The notes: generated by a model not told the origin, from the letters alone. Positions 26,702-34,637 are shown, counted from the stretch's first letter. The stretch is 64,000 bases of DNA from Burkholderia sp. Ac-20365 (GCF_017104715.1 NZ_JAAGPI010000020.1:62001-126000), one strand, 5' to 3'. Program-made: numbers and translations.

Positions 26702-26808
26702 CGTGTGGCTCCGAAGCAAAGCCCGGACGCCGCAAACCGCGCGCCCACGGCGCAACGACGTGCGAAACCCGCAGCAATGAAGCAAATAACTGAAGAATGA
26801 GCGGTCAT
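26698..26808 (-). CDS. Small leader ORF between TPP riboswitch and thiO
   Basis: A 36-codon frame starts MTAHSSVICFIAAGFARR and ends at a TGA that overlaps the thiO ATG by four bases. A strong Shine-Dalgarno sequence, AAAGGA, stands six bases before its ATG. I do not recognise the peptide. It is Cys/Arg/Ala-rich with no clear domain. Good ribosome site, position and stop-start overlap suggest it couples translation of thiO to riboswitch-controlled initiation. Whether the peptide itself matters is unknown. Confidence 0.5.
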   Translation of the reverse strand: MTAHSSVICFIAAGFARRCAVGARFAASGLCFGATR

Positions 26809-26954
26809 CGAATCCTTTCCGTACGGCAAAAGTGCTCGTACCCAAGGACGATTCAAGGACGAAAACGCGGCGGGCAAGGCCGGCCGGGCATGGGGCGCTC
26901 AAAGGGAACGCCGCCCCGGCGGAAGGAGAACTTCCAGGAAATACTTCCCGAAAA

Positions 26955-27040
26955 CTTCCCGCGCCGGTATTACCCGGATCGGGTGCGAAGGGTCTCTCTC
27001 AGCCTCGCCGCAGTAACAGCCCGCGCACGAAGCACCCCTG
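26955..27040 (-). promoter_or_regulatory. TPP riboswitch (THI element)
   Basis: Read on the minus strand, the conserved parts appear in order: AGGGGTGC (27039-27032), GGCTGAGA with the pyrimidine-sensor CTGAGA at 27002-26997, GACCC, then CCGATCCGGGTAATACCGG (26982-26964), and GCGGGAAG at the end. This is the standard two-helix-arm thiamine pyrophosphate aptamer. It lies about 255 bases before thiO. A strong terminator hairpin is not obvious after it, so control of translation initiation is more likely. Confidence 0.95.
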
Positions 27041-27053
27041 TTTCGTCCGGACC

Positions 27054-27083
27054 ATTAGACCATAAAAGCCGCGCGCGCCGCAA
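27054..27083 (-). promoter_or_regulatory. Possible promoter for the thi operon
   Basis: On the minus strand TTGCGG and TCTAAT are separated by 18 bases, and the predicted start falls just ahead of the TPP aptamer. The -10 matches five of six consensus bases, the -35 only three. Position supports it more than sequence does. Confidence 0.4.
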
Positions 27084-27366
27084 ACCCGGGCAGACCACAA
27101 TCGGCCGCGGCTGATTTTGGCGAGCTTGCTGGTTGCTCTGGCACAATGGCACGCGTCAATGCGGACGGAATGCCGCGCCACTGCAAGGCCTTTGTCGGGT
27201 TGCCCACGCGGGCCAGAGGCACGGTGAAACGTCCGCTTAAGTTCAGATTAAGTCGCTGCCGGAACAATCGCAGCCTGGGCCACACCCGACGGCGAGCAAC
27301 GGCAGCACAATGCGGCTACGCAGGGCATCGCCCCGCCGCTCGGGCCGACCGTATCAAAGGACGCTT
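27084..27366. other. Intergenic region between thi promoter and ABC transporter gene
   Basis: This stretch must hold the rightward promoter for the transporter gene at 27367. I see no convincing -35/-10 pair, no repeat and no good small ORF. The ribosome site AAAGGA is at its right end. Confidence 0.5.
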
Positions 27367-29100
27367 ATGATCGACAACTCAAACAATCCGGCGGACATCA
27401 CCGCGTGGGGCCTCATCAAGCCCTACTGGGTGTCCGAGGATCGATGGAAGGCGTGGGGGCTGCTCGCGCTCGTCATCGCGATGAACATGACGATGGTCGC
27501 CGCCAACGTCTGGTTCAACAGCTGGCAGCGCACGTTCTTCGACGCGATCCAGCAGTACAACTACCCCGTCTTTAAATACTCGCTGCTGCAGTTCACGGTC
27601 ATCGCGCTTGCGCTGATCCTGCTTGGCTCGTACCGGACGTATTTCCGCCAGATGCTCGAATTCCGCTGGCGGCAATGGCTCACCAACCGCTATCTGAACG
27701 AGTGGCTCGGCGACCGCGCGTACTACCGGATCGAGCGCGACAGCCTCGCCGACAACCCCGACCAGCGGGTTTCCGCCGACCTGCAAGGTCTCGCCAGCGC
27801 AACGCTGAATCTGTCGCTCGGACTGCTGTCGACGACGGTCACACTGTTCTCGTTCATCGTGATCCTGTGGAACCTGTCGGGCGCGCTGGCGTTCCACGCG
27901 TTCGGCACCGAAATCTCGATACCGGGCTATATGGTGTGGGCCGCGCTGATCTATGCCGCGATCGGTTCGTGGGTCACGCATAAGGTCAACCATCCGCTGG
28001 TGTCGATCAACTACCAGCAGCAGCGCGTCGAAGCCGACTTCCGTTTCTCGCTGATCCGCATTCGTGAGAACGCCGACCAGATCGCGCTGTATCAGGGCGA
28101 GCGTTCCGAAGAGCAGCAGCTCAAAGGCGTGTTCGGTCATATCCGCGACAACTGGCGTCTGATCATGCGCTTCACGCGGCGCTTTAACATCGTCGTCATC
28201 AGCTACTCGCAGCTGGCGATCGTGTTCCCGTATATCGCCGCTGCGCCGAAGTACTTCTCGAAGTCGATTTCGCTCGGCGTCTATCAGCAGGTGACGGGCG
28301 CGTTCGGCACGGTCAGCGATTCATTCTCCTGGTTCATCAATAATTACGATTCGCTCGCCGAGTGGCGCGCCACCGTCAACCGTCTGCGGGAATTCCACCG
28401 CGTGATGACTTCGCAGCATCTGCACGAGTCGGTTGTCGAAGGCACTGCACATGGCGGCATCAACGTGCATGTCACGGATACCGATTCGATCGACGTCACG
28501 AACCTGCGTCTGCAGCGCCCCGACGGCGAGCCGATGGCGAACGTCGGTTCGTTCCGTATCGCTCCGAAATCGCGCTGGCTGGTGCGCGGTCCGTCGGGCG
28601 CGGGCAAGAGCACGCTGCTGCGCTCGCTCGCAGGCCTATGGCCGTTCGGCGAAGGCACGATCGAAAAGCCCGCCGATGCGAAGCTGCTGTTCATCCCGCA
28701 GCGCAGCTATCTGCCCATCGGCACGCTGAAGGGCGCGCTCTGCTATCCGTCAGATGCCTCCGCGTTTTCGGATGAAGCGTGCCGCGAAGTGCTCACGGTT
28801 TGCCGTCTGCCGGAACTCGCGGATCGACTGGGCGAATCGGCGCACTGGGAGCGTTCCCTGTCGCCGGGTGAGCAGCAGCGTCTCGCGGCTGCGCGCGCGT
28901 TGCTGCAGCAACCGGACTTCCTGTTCCTCGACGAAGCGACCAGCGCGCTCGATCCCGACAACGAAAGCATCATCTACAACGCGTTGATCGAGCGCCTGCC
29001 GAACGCGGCCATCGTGAGCGTCGCGCATCGCAAGACGCTCGAAGCGTTCCACGACCAGACGCTGTTCATCGAGCGCGCGGTCGAGCGCGTAGCGGCGTGA
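27367..29100 (+). CDS. SbmA/BacA-like ABC transporter, fused permease and ATPase (YddA-like)
   Basis: The 577-residue protein has an N-terminal membrane domain of about 350 residues with six hydrophobic segments, containing WFNSWQRTFFDAIQQYNYP and LADNPDQRVSADL. These are typical of the SbmA/BacA and ABCD-type family. A C-terminal ATPase follows with Walker A GPSGAGKSTLLR, signature SPGEQQRLAAARAL and Walker B FLFLDEATSALD. Family members import peptides or act in cell-envelope lipid export; the substrate here is unknown. The start follows AAAGGA. It overlaps the next gene by four bases (GTGA). Confidence 0.92.
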   Translation: MIDNSNNPADITAWGLIKPYWVSEDRWKAWGLLALVIAMNMTMVAANVWFNSWQRTFFDAIQQYNYPVFKYSLLQFTVIALALILLGSYRTYFRQMLEFRWRQWLTNRYLNEWLGDRAYYRIERDSLADNPDQRVSADLQGLASATLNLSLGLLSTTVTLFSFIVILWNLSGALAFHAFGTEISIPGYMVWAALIYAAIGSWVTHKVNHPLVSINYQQQRVEADFRFSLIRIRENADQIALYQGERSEEQQLKGVFGHIRDNWRLIMRFTRRFNIVVISYSQLAIVFPYIAAAPKYFSKSISLGVYQQVTGAFGTVSDSFSWFINNYDSLAEWRATVNRLREFHRVMTSQHLHESVVEGTAHGGINVHVTDTDSIDVTNLRLQRPDGEPMANVGSFRIAPKSRWLVRGPSGAGKSTLLRSLAGLWPFGEGTIEKPADAKLLFIPQRSYLPIGTLKGALCYPSDASAFSDEACREVLTVCRLPELADRLGESAHWERSLSPGEQQRLAAARALLQQPDFLFLDEATSALDPDNESIIYNALIERLPNAAIVSVAHRKTLEAFHDQTLFIERAVERVAA

Positions 29101-29870
29101 GCGACGCGTCGTTCGAGCGCGTCGTGCTGGTGACGGGCGCAGGCTCCGGCATCGGCGCCGCGCTCGCCCGGCGCATCGCGGCGCCACGCGTCGCGCTGAT
29201 GTTGCATGCGCGCGGTGCCGACGCCGCGTCGCGCACGCGACTCGATGAAGTCGCGGCAAGCTGCGCGACGAGCGGCGCGACCTGCGCCACCGTGCTCGGC
29301 GACCTCGCTGAACGCGGCGCATCCGAACATGCGGTTCATCAGACGCTGGCGCGTTTCGGCGCGCTCGATCAGATCGTCGCCAACGCGGGACACGCGCAGC
29401 GTCAGAGCATCGGCACACTCGATATCGAATCGCTTGCGGAGTCGTTCGCGGCGATGCCCGCCGCGTTCGCCGCGCTCATCAAACGCGCGGCACCTGCGCT
29501 CGAAACATCGAAGCGCGGACGCATCGTCGCCGTCAGCTCGTTCGTCGCACATCGTTATCGAATGGACTCGCCGTTTGCTGCGACGGCTGCCGCGAAAGCC
29601 GCGCTCGAATCGCTGGCGAAAACGGCAGCGGCCGAACTCGCGCCGCACGGCGTCACGGTGAATTGCGTTGCGCCCGGCTACACGCGCAAGGATCGCGGGC
29701 CGAGCGCGGAAAACGCGCCTGCCTGGGCGCGTGCGGCGGAAGCAACGCCGCTCGGCCACGTCGCCGAGCCCGACGATATCGCCGCACTAATCGCCTTCCT
29801 GCTTTCCGATTCCGCGCGGCACATCACGGGTCAGGTGATCCATGTCGACGGCGGCCTGACGCTCGGCTGA
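29097..29870 (+). CDS. Short-chain dehydrogenase/reductase
   Basis: The 257-residue protein has the SDR cofactor motif TGAGSGIGAAL, the NAG structure motif in IVANAGHAQ, and an SSF...YRMDSPFAATAAAK region. The catalytic YxxxK is not clean: Tyr in HRYRMDSPF and Lys in TAAAKAALE are further apart than four residues, so the usual Tyr may be replaced (SPFAATAAAK). The C-terminus has SARHITGQVIHVDGG. Start is a GTG overlapping the transporter stop. Substrate unknown. Confidence 0.88.
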   Translation: MSDASFERVVLVTGAGSGIGAALARRIAAPRVALMLHARGADAASRTRLDEVAASCATSGATCATVLGDLAERGASEHAVHQTLARFGALDQIVANAGHAQRQSIGTLDIESLAESFAAMPAAFAALIKRAAPALETSKRGRIVAVSSFVAHRYRMDSPFAATAAAKAALESLAKTAAAELAPHGVTVNCVAPGYTRKDRGPSAENAPAWARAAEATPLGHVAEPDDIAALIAFLLSDSARHITGQVIHVDGGLTLG

Positions 29871-30066
29871 TTGACGCGCGACTCTTACGCGCCGTCCGTC
29901 GACGCAACATCCGGAAAGATTCTCGAACAGTTGGAAAGCACTCTCGAAGCGTACGCGCTGTTCCGTGCTTTGTGCGCGCGCAATTCCAGCGACGATTGCA
30001 TCGTGGGCCAAACGCTCCCCTGGCGCCGCCCGCAATGCATGTTCAACGTCACTGGAAATACCTGCC

Positions 30067-30525
30067 ATGTCATTCGACCGCCGCCTCCCCTCGCTTTCCC
30101 GCCTGTCTTTCATGGCCGCGCTGCTGTTCGCGACCGCTGCCAACGCTGCGCAGATCACGCCGGCGAAGCAGGCTGAACCCGCTGATGTGTGCCCTGCGCT
30201 GTCGCACATCGTGTCGTCCGCCGACTTCAAGAAGCTGCGCGACGAGCCGGCCGCGAAGCTGCCGGGCGTCGACCCTATTGAAGATTGCCGCGCGAGCTCG
30301 CACTCGTACGACTGCACGTTCCGCGCGCACTGGGAAGCCGACGGCTTCGTCAACGATCCGCTCGAAGAAATCGGTGCGGACATTGCCGCGTGCTTTCCGA
30401 ACGTCGTGCACGACCTCAACACGCCGACGCGCCAGCACTTCATCGTGAAGACGGCTGACCGCCGCGTGAGCGTGACGGCGAGCGTACAAGGCCAGAACGA
30501 ACTGCGCCTGCGCATTGCGCGCTGA
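30067..30525 (+). CDS. Exported protein of unknown function
   Basis: I do not recognise this 152-residue protein. It begins MSFDRRLPSLSRLSFMAALL with a likely signal peptide cut near ANA-AQ. The mature part holds four cysteines (VCPALSH, EDCRASSHSYDCTF, AACFP), which could form disulfides in the periplasm. It lies about 200 bases after the SDR gene and 52 before a lipoprotein gene in the same direction. The frame continues upstream, but the start at 30067 precedes the signal peptide. Confidence 0.7.
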   Translation: MSFDRRLPSLSRLSFMAALLFATAANAAQITPAKQAEPADVCPALSHIVSSADFKKLRDEPAAKLPGVDPIEDCRASSHSYDCTFRAHWEADGFVNDPLEEIGADIAACFPNVVHDLNTPTRQHFIVKTADRRVSVTASVQGQNELRLRIAR

Positions 30526-30577
30526 GCGTTCGTATCCGTCCTGACGACCCTTCGATAAACCTGCCTGCGAGCGCATC

Positions 30578-31165
30578 GTGACTGGCTCTTCATTCGCGCA
30601 TTTTTTGCGGATCGTGCTCGCGGCGTTGTCCCTGATGTCGCTGAGCGGCTGTGCGTGGACGCTGATCACGGCAGCCGACGCGACGGGCTCGGTGATTCAG
30701 GCGGGGTACGCGATTGCATCGAACTATTCGTCGCCGACTTTCATCAATGGGAGGCCGGCGAAGATCAGTACCGTGTGTATCGAAGTGAACCAGATGGTGT
30801 CGGTTGGCGACTTCGTGCCGGCGTTGCAGCTTGCGCTGGATAAGCGTGGGATCCGCTCGGACGTGTATAACCCTGGGACGTCGCCTGCCAGTTGCGAGGC
30901 GCGGCTTGTCTATAACGCGTCTGTCGATTATGGGCGACGGTCGTTTAGCGATGAGGCGATCCAGTATCTGTCGATGATCGATCTCACGCTGATCCAGCAT
31001 GGGCGGATTCTTGTTACTGCCCGATATCAGACGGGCGGGCTCGGGGTTGACCGGTTTTCTAGCGCTTCGGTGAAGCTCGATGGGTTGATCGACAGGATGG
31101 TCGTAAATCGCGTTGAGAATTTGCAGTCTGAGACTATTCAGACTTCTTCGGCAATTGGGAATTAG
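30578..31165 (+). CDS. Putative lipoprotein of unknown function
   Basis: The 195-residue protein has a lipoprotein signal ending LSGC (Cys25), then ITAADATGSVIQAGYAIASN. The pattern resembles small DUF3568-like or LptE/LPS-assembly-like lipoproteins, but I cannot assign it to a family. The start is a GTG at 30578. The second half contains regular beta-like alternation (YNASVDYGRRSFSDEAIQYL). Codon use becomes less GC-rich at third positions towards the end, next to repeat element A. Confidence 0.7.
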   Translation: MTGSSFAHFLRIVLAALSLMSLSGCAWTLITAADATGSVIQAGYAIASNYSSPTFINGRPAKISTVCIEVNQMVSVGDFVPALQLALDKRGIRSDVYNPGTSPASCEARLVYNASVDYGRRSFSDEAIQYLSMIDLTLIQHGRILVTARYQTGGLGVDRFSSASVKLDGLIDRMVVNRVENLQSETIQTSSAIGN

Positions 31166-31250
31166 TTGCTGCGCAGGCCTTTTTTTCGCTGGCGATCGCG
31201 ATGTGATTTACCCCTTTACTCGTTGCCCCTGTGCGGGGCGGCATTTGTTC

Positions 31251-31288
31251 TTTGTTTTTGTTTTTGTTTTTGTCTTTGTCTTTGTCTT
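31251..31288. repeat. TTTTTG/TCTTTG low-complexity tract, left flank of element A
   Basis: Hexamer units TTTTTG then TCTTTG repeat in tandem. The matching A-rich tract is at 31971-32012. Confidence 0.9.
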
Positions 31289-31375
31289 GCGACGCTGGTT
31301 CGGTTTGCCTGTGTTTTCGCTGGCATCCGCGAGTTGTCTTGCCTGCTTCATGCGTTGCCCCTGTGCGGGGCGGCA

Positions 31376-31409
31376 CCTACTTTTCTTTGCCGCGGCAAAG
31401 AAAAGTAGG
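31376..31409. repeat. Perfect 34-bp palindrome in element A
   Basis: All 34 bases equal their own reverse complement, with centre CCGCGG and outer end CCTACTTTTC. It lies directly inside the left 23-mer. An identical copy is at 42829-42862. Confidence 0.95.
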
Positions 31410-31588
31410 CAAAAGAAAGCCGCTGAACACCGCCAACTTTTCTTCCTGCCCACGGGCCCCCAACAGCCCCGTCCTGTTCGCGGCATCACTCTTCTCGATG
31501 CCCGCTGCCAACTCTCTTGCCAGACGCATCACCCGCTTCACGCTCCCGCGTCGACGCATGCGCGATCAAATCGCCCACGTTCTATAGC

Positions 31589-31702
31589 GGCAAACTGTGT
31601 GTCGGCTGTCGCGGCGTACACACATCACTCCGGACTGAAAAGCACAATCGGTGTCGTAAGAGCGCTGAGGTGTGAAGCACTACGACCGACACACAGTTTG
31701 CC
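31589..31702. repeat. Central hairpin of element A
   Basis: Perfect 17-bp arms (GGCAAACTGTGTGTCGG at 31589-31605 and its complement at 31686-31702) enclose an 80-base loop. The loop is strongly conserved in element B, notably CACTCCGGACTGAAA and GAGCGCTGAGGTGTGAAGC. Confidence 0.9.
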
Positions 31703-31883
31703 ACCTGGGCGGCCGTGATCATTCGCTGCCGCTGGTTGCGCTACGGGTAATTAAAGTGGGTGAGGCGCTCGTTCGAAGCGTTGGCAACGCGCGGTGACTG
31801 AGAAGTTGCCGTTTGAAGTAGAGGAACCGTTGGGGGCCCTCAGGCAACGGTCAAGAACGGGCGGTGTTAGCCCGCTTTCTTTG

Positions 31884-31915
31884 CTTACTTTCTTTGCGGC
31901 GGCAAAGAAAGTAAG
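31884..31915. repeat. 32-bp inverted repeat (14-bp arms) in element A
   Basis: Arms CTTACTTTCTTTGC and GCAAAGAAAGTAAG flank GGCG, directly inside the right 23-mer (31916-31938). The counterpart in element B is at 42322-42353. Confidence 0.95.
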
Positions 31916-31970
31916 TGCCGCCCCGCACAGGGGCAACGCTTGAAGCACCAGTAACGAAACGCGGATGCCA

Positions 31971-32012
31971 GCAAAAGCAAAAGCAAAAGCAAAAGCAAAA
32001 ACAAAACCAAAC
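31971..32012. repeat. GCAAAA tandem tract, right flank of element A
   Basis: Five perfect GCAAAA units (31971-32000) are followed by ACAAAACC-type units. It ends about 100 bases before the regulator gene at 32120. Confidence 0.9.
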
Positions 32013-32119
32013 CAACCCCAACGTCGAAAGACAAACCCCAACCCCACCTCTTACGAAGGAAAGATTTCGAAAGCACCCAAACCTTCCGCGCGAAGCGCAC
32101 AGAAACTACTATCGCCGGA

Positions 32120-32866
32120 ATGAACTCATCCATTATGGTCGTCGACGACGACCCCGTCGTCCGCGACATCGTCCGCGACTATCTGCAAGGCCGGGGCTTC
32201 TCGGTATCGGTGCTCGAGAACGGCATGGCCCTGCAACAGGCATTGCAGCGCGAGCGCCCGGCGCTGGTCGTGCTCGACATCATGATGCCGGAGCTGGACG
32301 GTATCAGCGCCCTGCGCGCGCTGCGTCTCGCTGGCGACAACATCCCCGTGATCCTGCTCACCGCGCGCGCGGATGTGATCGATCGCGTGATCGGTCTCGA
32401 ACTCGGCGCCGACGATTACCTCGGCAAGCCTTTCGATCCCAGCGAACTCGTCGCGCGTATCCGCAGCGTGCTGCGCCGACGCGAAAGCGCGGCACCTAGC
32501 GCGCCGGAAAACCGGGCGCCGTATCGTTTTGGCCGCTTCGAAGTGAATTTCCCCGCACGCGAGTTGCGCCGCGACGGTGAGCGTATCGCGCTGCGTTCAA
32601 GCGAATTCGCCATGCTCAAAGTGTTCGTCTCGCACGCGATGACAGTCCTCACGCGCGCGCAACTGCTCGAAAAGCTGCACGGCGGTACCGATACGCATCG
32701 CAACCGCAGTCTCGATGTGTCGATCTGGCGTCTGCGTCGTCTGATCGAAGTCGACCCGTCCGAGCCACGCTATGTGCAGACGGTGTGGGGCAAAGGCTAT
32801 GTGTTCGTGCCCGATGGCGAAATCGGTGCAGCGGAACGCTACGACGCACCCGTCGCCAATCTCTGA
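32120..32866 (+). CDS. OmpR-family response regulator without adjacent kinase
   Basis: The 248-residue protein has a receiver domain with the acidic pocket VVDDD, phospho-acceptor Asp53 (VLDIMMPELDG) and Lys in LGKPFDP, then a winged-helix domain at about 130-235 ending VQTVWGKGYVFVPDG. It is clearly paralogous to the regulator at 35238. No kinase gene is next to it. No Shine-Dalgarno sequence is seen; a TACTAT sits seven bases before the ATG, so the mRNA might start at or near the ATG. It converges on the FlgH-like gene. Confidence 0.93.
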   Translation: MNSSIMVVDDDPVVRDIVRDYLQGRGFSVSVLENGMALQQALQRERPALVVLDIMMPELDGISALRALRLAGDNIPVILLTARADVIDRVIGLELGADDYLGKPFDPSELVARIRSVLRRRESAAPSAPENRAPYRFGRFEVNFPARELRRDGERIALRSSEFAMLKVFVSHAMTVLTRAQLLEKLHGGTDTHRNRSLDVSIWRLRRLIEVDPSEPRYVQTVWGKGYVFVPDGEIGAAERYDAPVANL

Positions 32867-32895
32867 CGGAAGGCCACGCCGCAGCGTGCAGGCAA

Positions 32896-33582
32896 TCAGA
32901 ACGTCAACACGCTCATGAACATGCGCTGCAGCCAGCCAAGCGTCGTCGAATCGGCCAGCATGCCCTGGCCCGCCTGCTCGATGCGCGCGTTCGCTACCTT
33001 GCTCGACGCGACGTAATTGCCATACTCGATGTCCTTCGGGTTCACGATGCCCGACAGACGCAGCCGGTCACGGTTGCCGGCCATCGAAATTACCTTCTCG
33101 CCCGACACGACCAGATTGCCCGTCGGCATCGTGCCGATCACCGTGACGGCCAGCGTGCCTGTCATGCCGCTCGTGTCGGCAATCGAACCCTGCCCCTTGA
33201 ACGTCGTGCTCGCCGAGCCGATGTTGAACAGCCGCGCAAGACGCGCCGCCGTGCCCGTCGATTTGTCGGCGGCTTCCGCGGTGATGTCGCTCGCGCGGCT
33301 CGCCTGCGCGTTCGCGCTATTCGAGCCGGTGTACGACTCGGACAGGCGGATGGTCAGCACATCGCCGATATGCTGCGCGCGCGGCGTCTCGTACAGCAGG
33401 ATGCCCGTGCCCGCCTGATAGATCGCGCCCTGTGTGTTCACGTTCAGCGGCGCCGTGGAAAGCGGCGGCAGCATCGGCGTGTCGACGATCGAGTCTTTCG
33501 TGCTGCCGCAAGCGGCGAGCGCACAGAAAGCAGCGGTGCTGGTCAGCACGGCAACCGCGCGTGGCATATGCATGGCGTTCAT
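32896..33582 (-). CDS. Orphan FlgH-like (flagellar L-ring) lipoprotein
   Basis: The 228-residue protein has a lipoprotein signal ending LAAC (Cys25) and the FlgH pattern: GAIYQAGTGILLYETPRAQH, IGDVLTIRLSES, PTGNLVVSGEKVISM, LRLSGIVNPKDIEYGNYV and ANARIEQAGQGML. FlgH forms the outer-membrane L ring of the flagellum. No other flagellar gene is near, so this is an orphan copy that may form a ring in another envelope structure. It ends a four-gene minus-strand cassette. The start at 33582 is preferred over a frame start 36 bases upstream; the AGGGG is rather distant. Confidence 0.85.
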   Translation of the reverse strand: MNAMHMPRAVAVLTSTAAFCALAACGSTKDSIVDTPMLPPLSTAPLNVNTQGAIYQAGTGILLYETPRAQHIGDVLTIRLSESYTGSNSANAQASRASDITAEAADKSTGTAARLARLFNIGSASTTFKGQGSIADTSGMTGTLAVTVIGTMPTGNLVVSGEKVISMAGNRDRLRLSGIVNPKDIEYGNYVASSKVANARIEQAGQGMLADSTTLGWLQRMFMSVLTF

Positions 33583-33655
33583 GATGTGTCGTGCCCCTGC
33601 GTGTGATGAAGCAATCAAGCGATAAAACGGTTGGAAAACTGATGCGAACAGGTCG

Positions 33656-34381
33656 TCAGCCAGCGTCGGGACTGCTCGCCTGCCACTGCCGCACGACCGA
33701 CTTCATATACGCGTCGGGATCTTTCAGCAGGTAGGTAAGCGTCGCGTTGTGCGTCGCGGGCAACAGGCACAACGTGATCGAACTCACGTCGTTTTCCCAG
33801 ATGTAGACGGGCAACGCGCCCGCCGTCGGCGAGGTGACCTGCGTCGACGCGCGCGGCGCGCCGTAGCGGTCCTCGAATGCGTCGCGCAGATCGTCAGCCG
33901 TGATCTCGTCGATCACGAAAGAAATCTCGTACAGCCGGAACGCGCTCTGCCCATCGACGCGCACGAAGCGCAGCACATGCTCGTCGGCAGGCGAACCATC
34001 GACGACGGCGCGCGACACTTGCCAGCCATCCGCCGCGCGATGCGCCCATTGGCACGCAATCGTGAGGCTCTGCGAGGTCTTCAGCCGCATGCCGAGCGAA
34101 CCCGCAGCGTTGTCGGTCTCGCACACTGGCACACTGCCGATCGGCGTTGCGCGCACACGCGAGCCGGCGCGAAACTCGTCGAGCGTGATGCCCAGCGCAA
34201 TGCCGCGAAACGCGTACGGCTTGTCCACGGTGCGCTTTTTCACGCTCGCCGCGGACATGCGCAACGCGGCCGCCTGTTGCGGCGACAACATGTTCTGCGC
34301 ACGCACCGCGATGGGCGCGAATGCACAGGACACAGCCACGGCGCAGGCAGTCAGCACGCGCCCGATCGAAGTGAGTTGCAT
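33656..34381 (-). CDS. Exported protein of unknown function
   Basis: I do not recognise this 241-residue protein. It has a Sec signal peptide (cleavage near VRA-QN) and a mature region with YAFRGIALGITLDEFRAGS, a phrase often seen in small periplasmic proteins that describe a substrate-like 'F.GI.LG.sl.ef' repeat, then SFVIDEITADDLRDAFEDRYG. Two cysteine-containing stretches are present (VPVCETDN, IACQWAH, ITLCLLP). It stands between a small lipoprotein gene and the FlgH-like gene, 73 bases from the latter. Confidence 0.75.
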   Translation of the reverse strand: MQLTSIGRVLTACAVAVSCAFAPIAVRAQNMLSPQQAAALRMSAASVKKRTVDKPYAFRGIALGITLDEFRAGSRVRATPIGSVPVCETDNAAGSLGMRLKTSQSLTIACQWAHRAADGWQVSRAVVDGSPADEHVLRFVRVDGQSAFRLYEISFVIDEITADDLRDAFEDRYGAPRASTQVTSPTAGALPVYIWENDVSSITLCLLPATHNATLTYLLKDPDAYMKSVVRQWQASSPDAG

Positions 34382-34411
34382 GGCTCGCCTCGCGTAATCG
34401 ATGGAAGCAGC

Positions 34412-34618
34412 TCAGTCGATGGCTGCCGCACAGGCGTCGAACGGCGTCGCGGCCACATGGCCGACGACGGGCAGAATCTTCAGCGTCGCCGAAGTCAGCC
34501 GGCACGGCAGCGCCGCGACGGCACAACCGTCGAGCGGCAGCACCGCCGCGCCCACGGCCGACCACATCGCAAGACGTGTCACTGCGCGTCGTGCATGCGT
34601 GAAAAAGCGTGATTTCGG
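34412..34618 (-). CDS. Small lipoprotein, DUF6726-like
   Basis: The 68-residue protein begins at a GTG (34618) with GGAG six bases ahead: MPKSRFFTHARRAVTRLAMW, then a hydrophobic run ending LDGC (Cys33). The mature part CAVAALPCRLTSATLKILPV and GHVAATPFDACAAAID resembles tiny lipoproteins of the DUF6726 type. Function unknown. A longer GTG frame to 34675 would overlap the upstream gene and is less likely. Confidence 0.75.
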   Translation of the reverse strand, partial: PKSRFFTHARRAVTRLAMWSAVGAAVLPLDGCAVAALPCRLTSATLKILPVVGHVAATPFDACAAAID

Positions 34619-34637
34619 CACGGCGAACTCCGCAACG

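Larger units (their letters stand above)
31221..32012. repeat. Repeat element A: large compound inverted repeat, no gene
   Basis: The stretch 31166-32119 holds no believable gene. Its core, 31353-31938 (586 bp), is bounded by inverted copies of a 23-mer starting CGTTGCCCCTGTGCGGGG. The two halves are imperfect inverted copies of each other, folding about a 17-bp hairpin at 31589-31702. Just inside the 23-mers lie a 34-bp and a 32-bp palindrome. A third copy of the 23-mer is at 31221-31243. T-rich tracts lie outside on the left and A-rich on the right. A second such element lies inverted at 42.2-42.9 kb. Confidence 0.9.

Noticed and set aside
27120..27150. Sigma-54-like TGGCAC upstream of the ABC transporter gene
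   Set aside because: The second element (TTGC at five bases) is absent.
31354..31409. Palindromes considered as intrinsic terminators
   Set aside because: There is no T-run after the stem, and identical palindromes sit at the inner edge of both elements rather than after genes.
31113..31718. Predicted proteins in repeat element A such as those with RCPCAGRHL
   Set aside because: They read through palindromes and tandem tracts, lack ribosome sites, and differ from the element B versions mainly by residue-changing substitutions.
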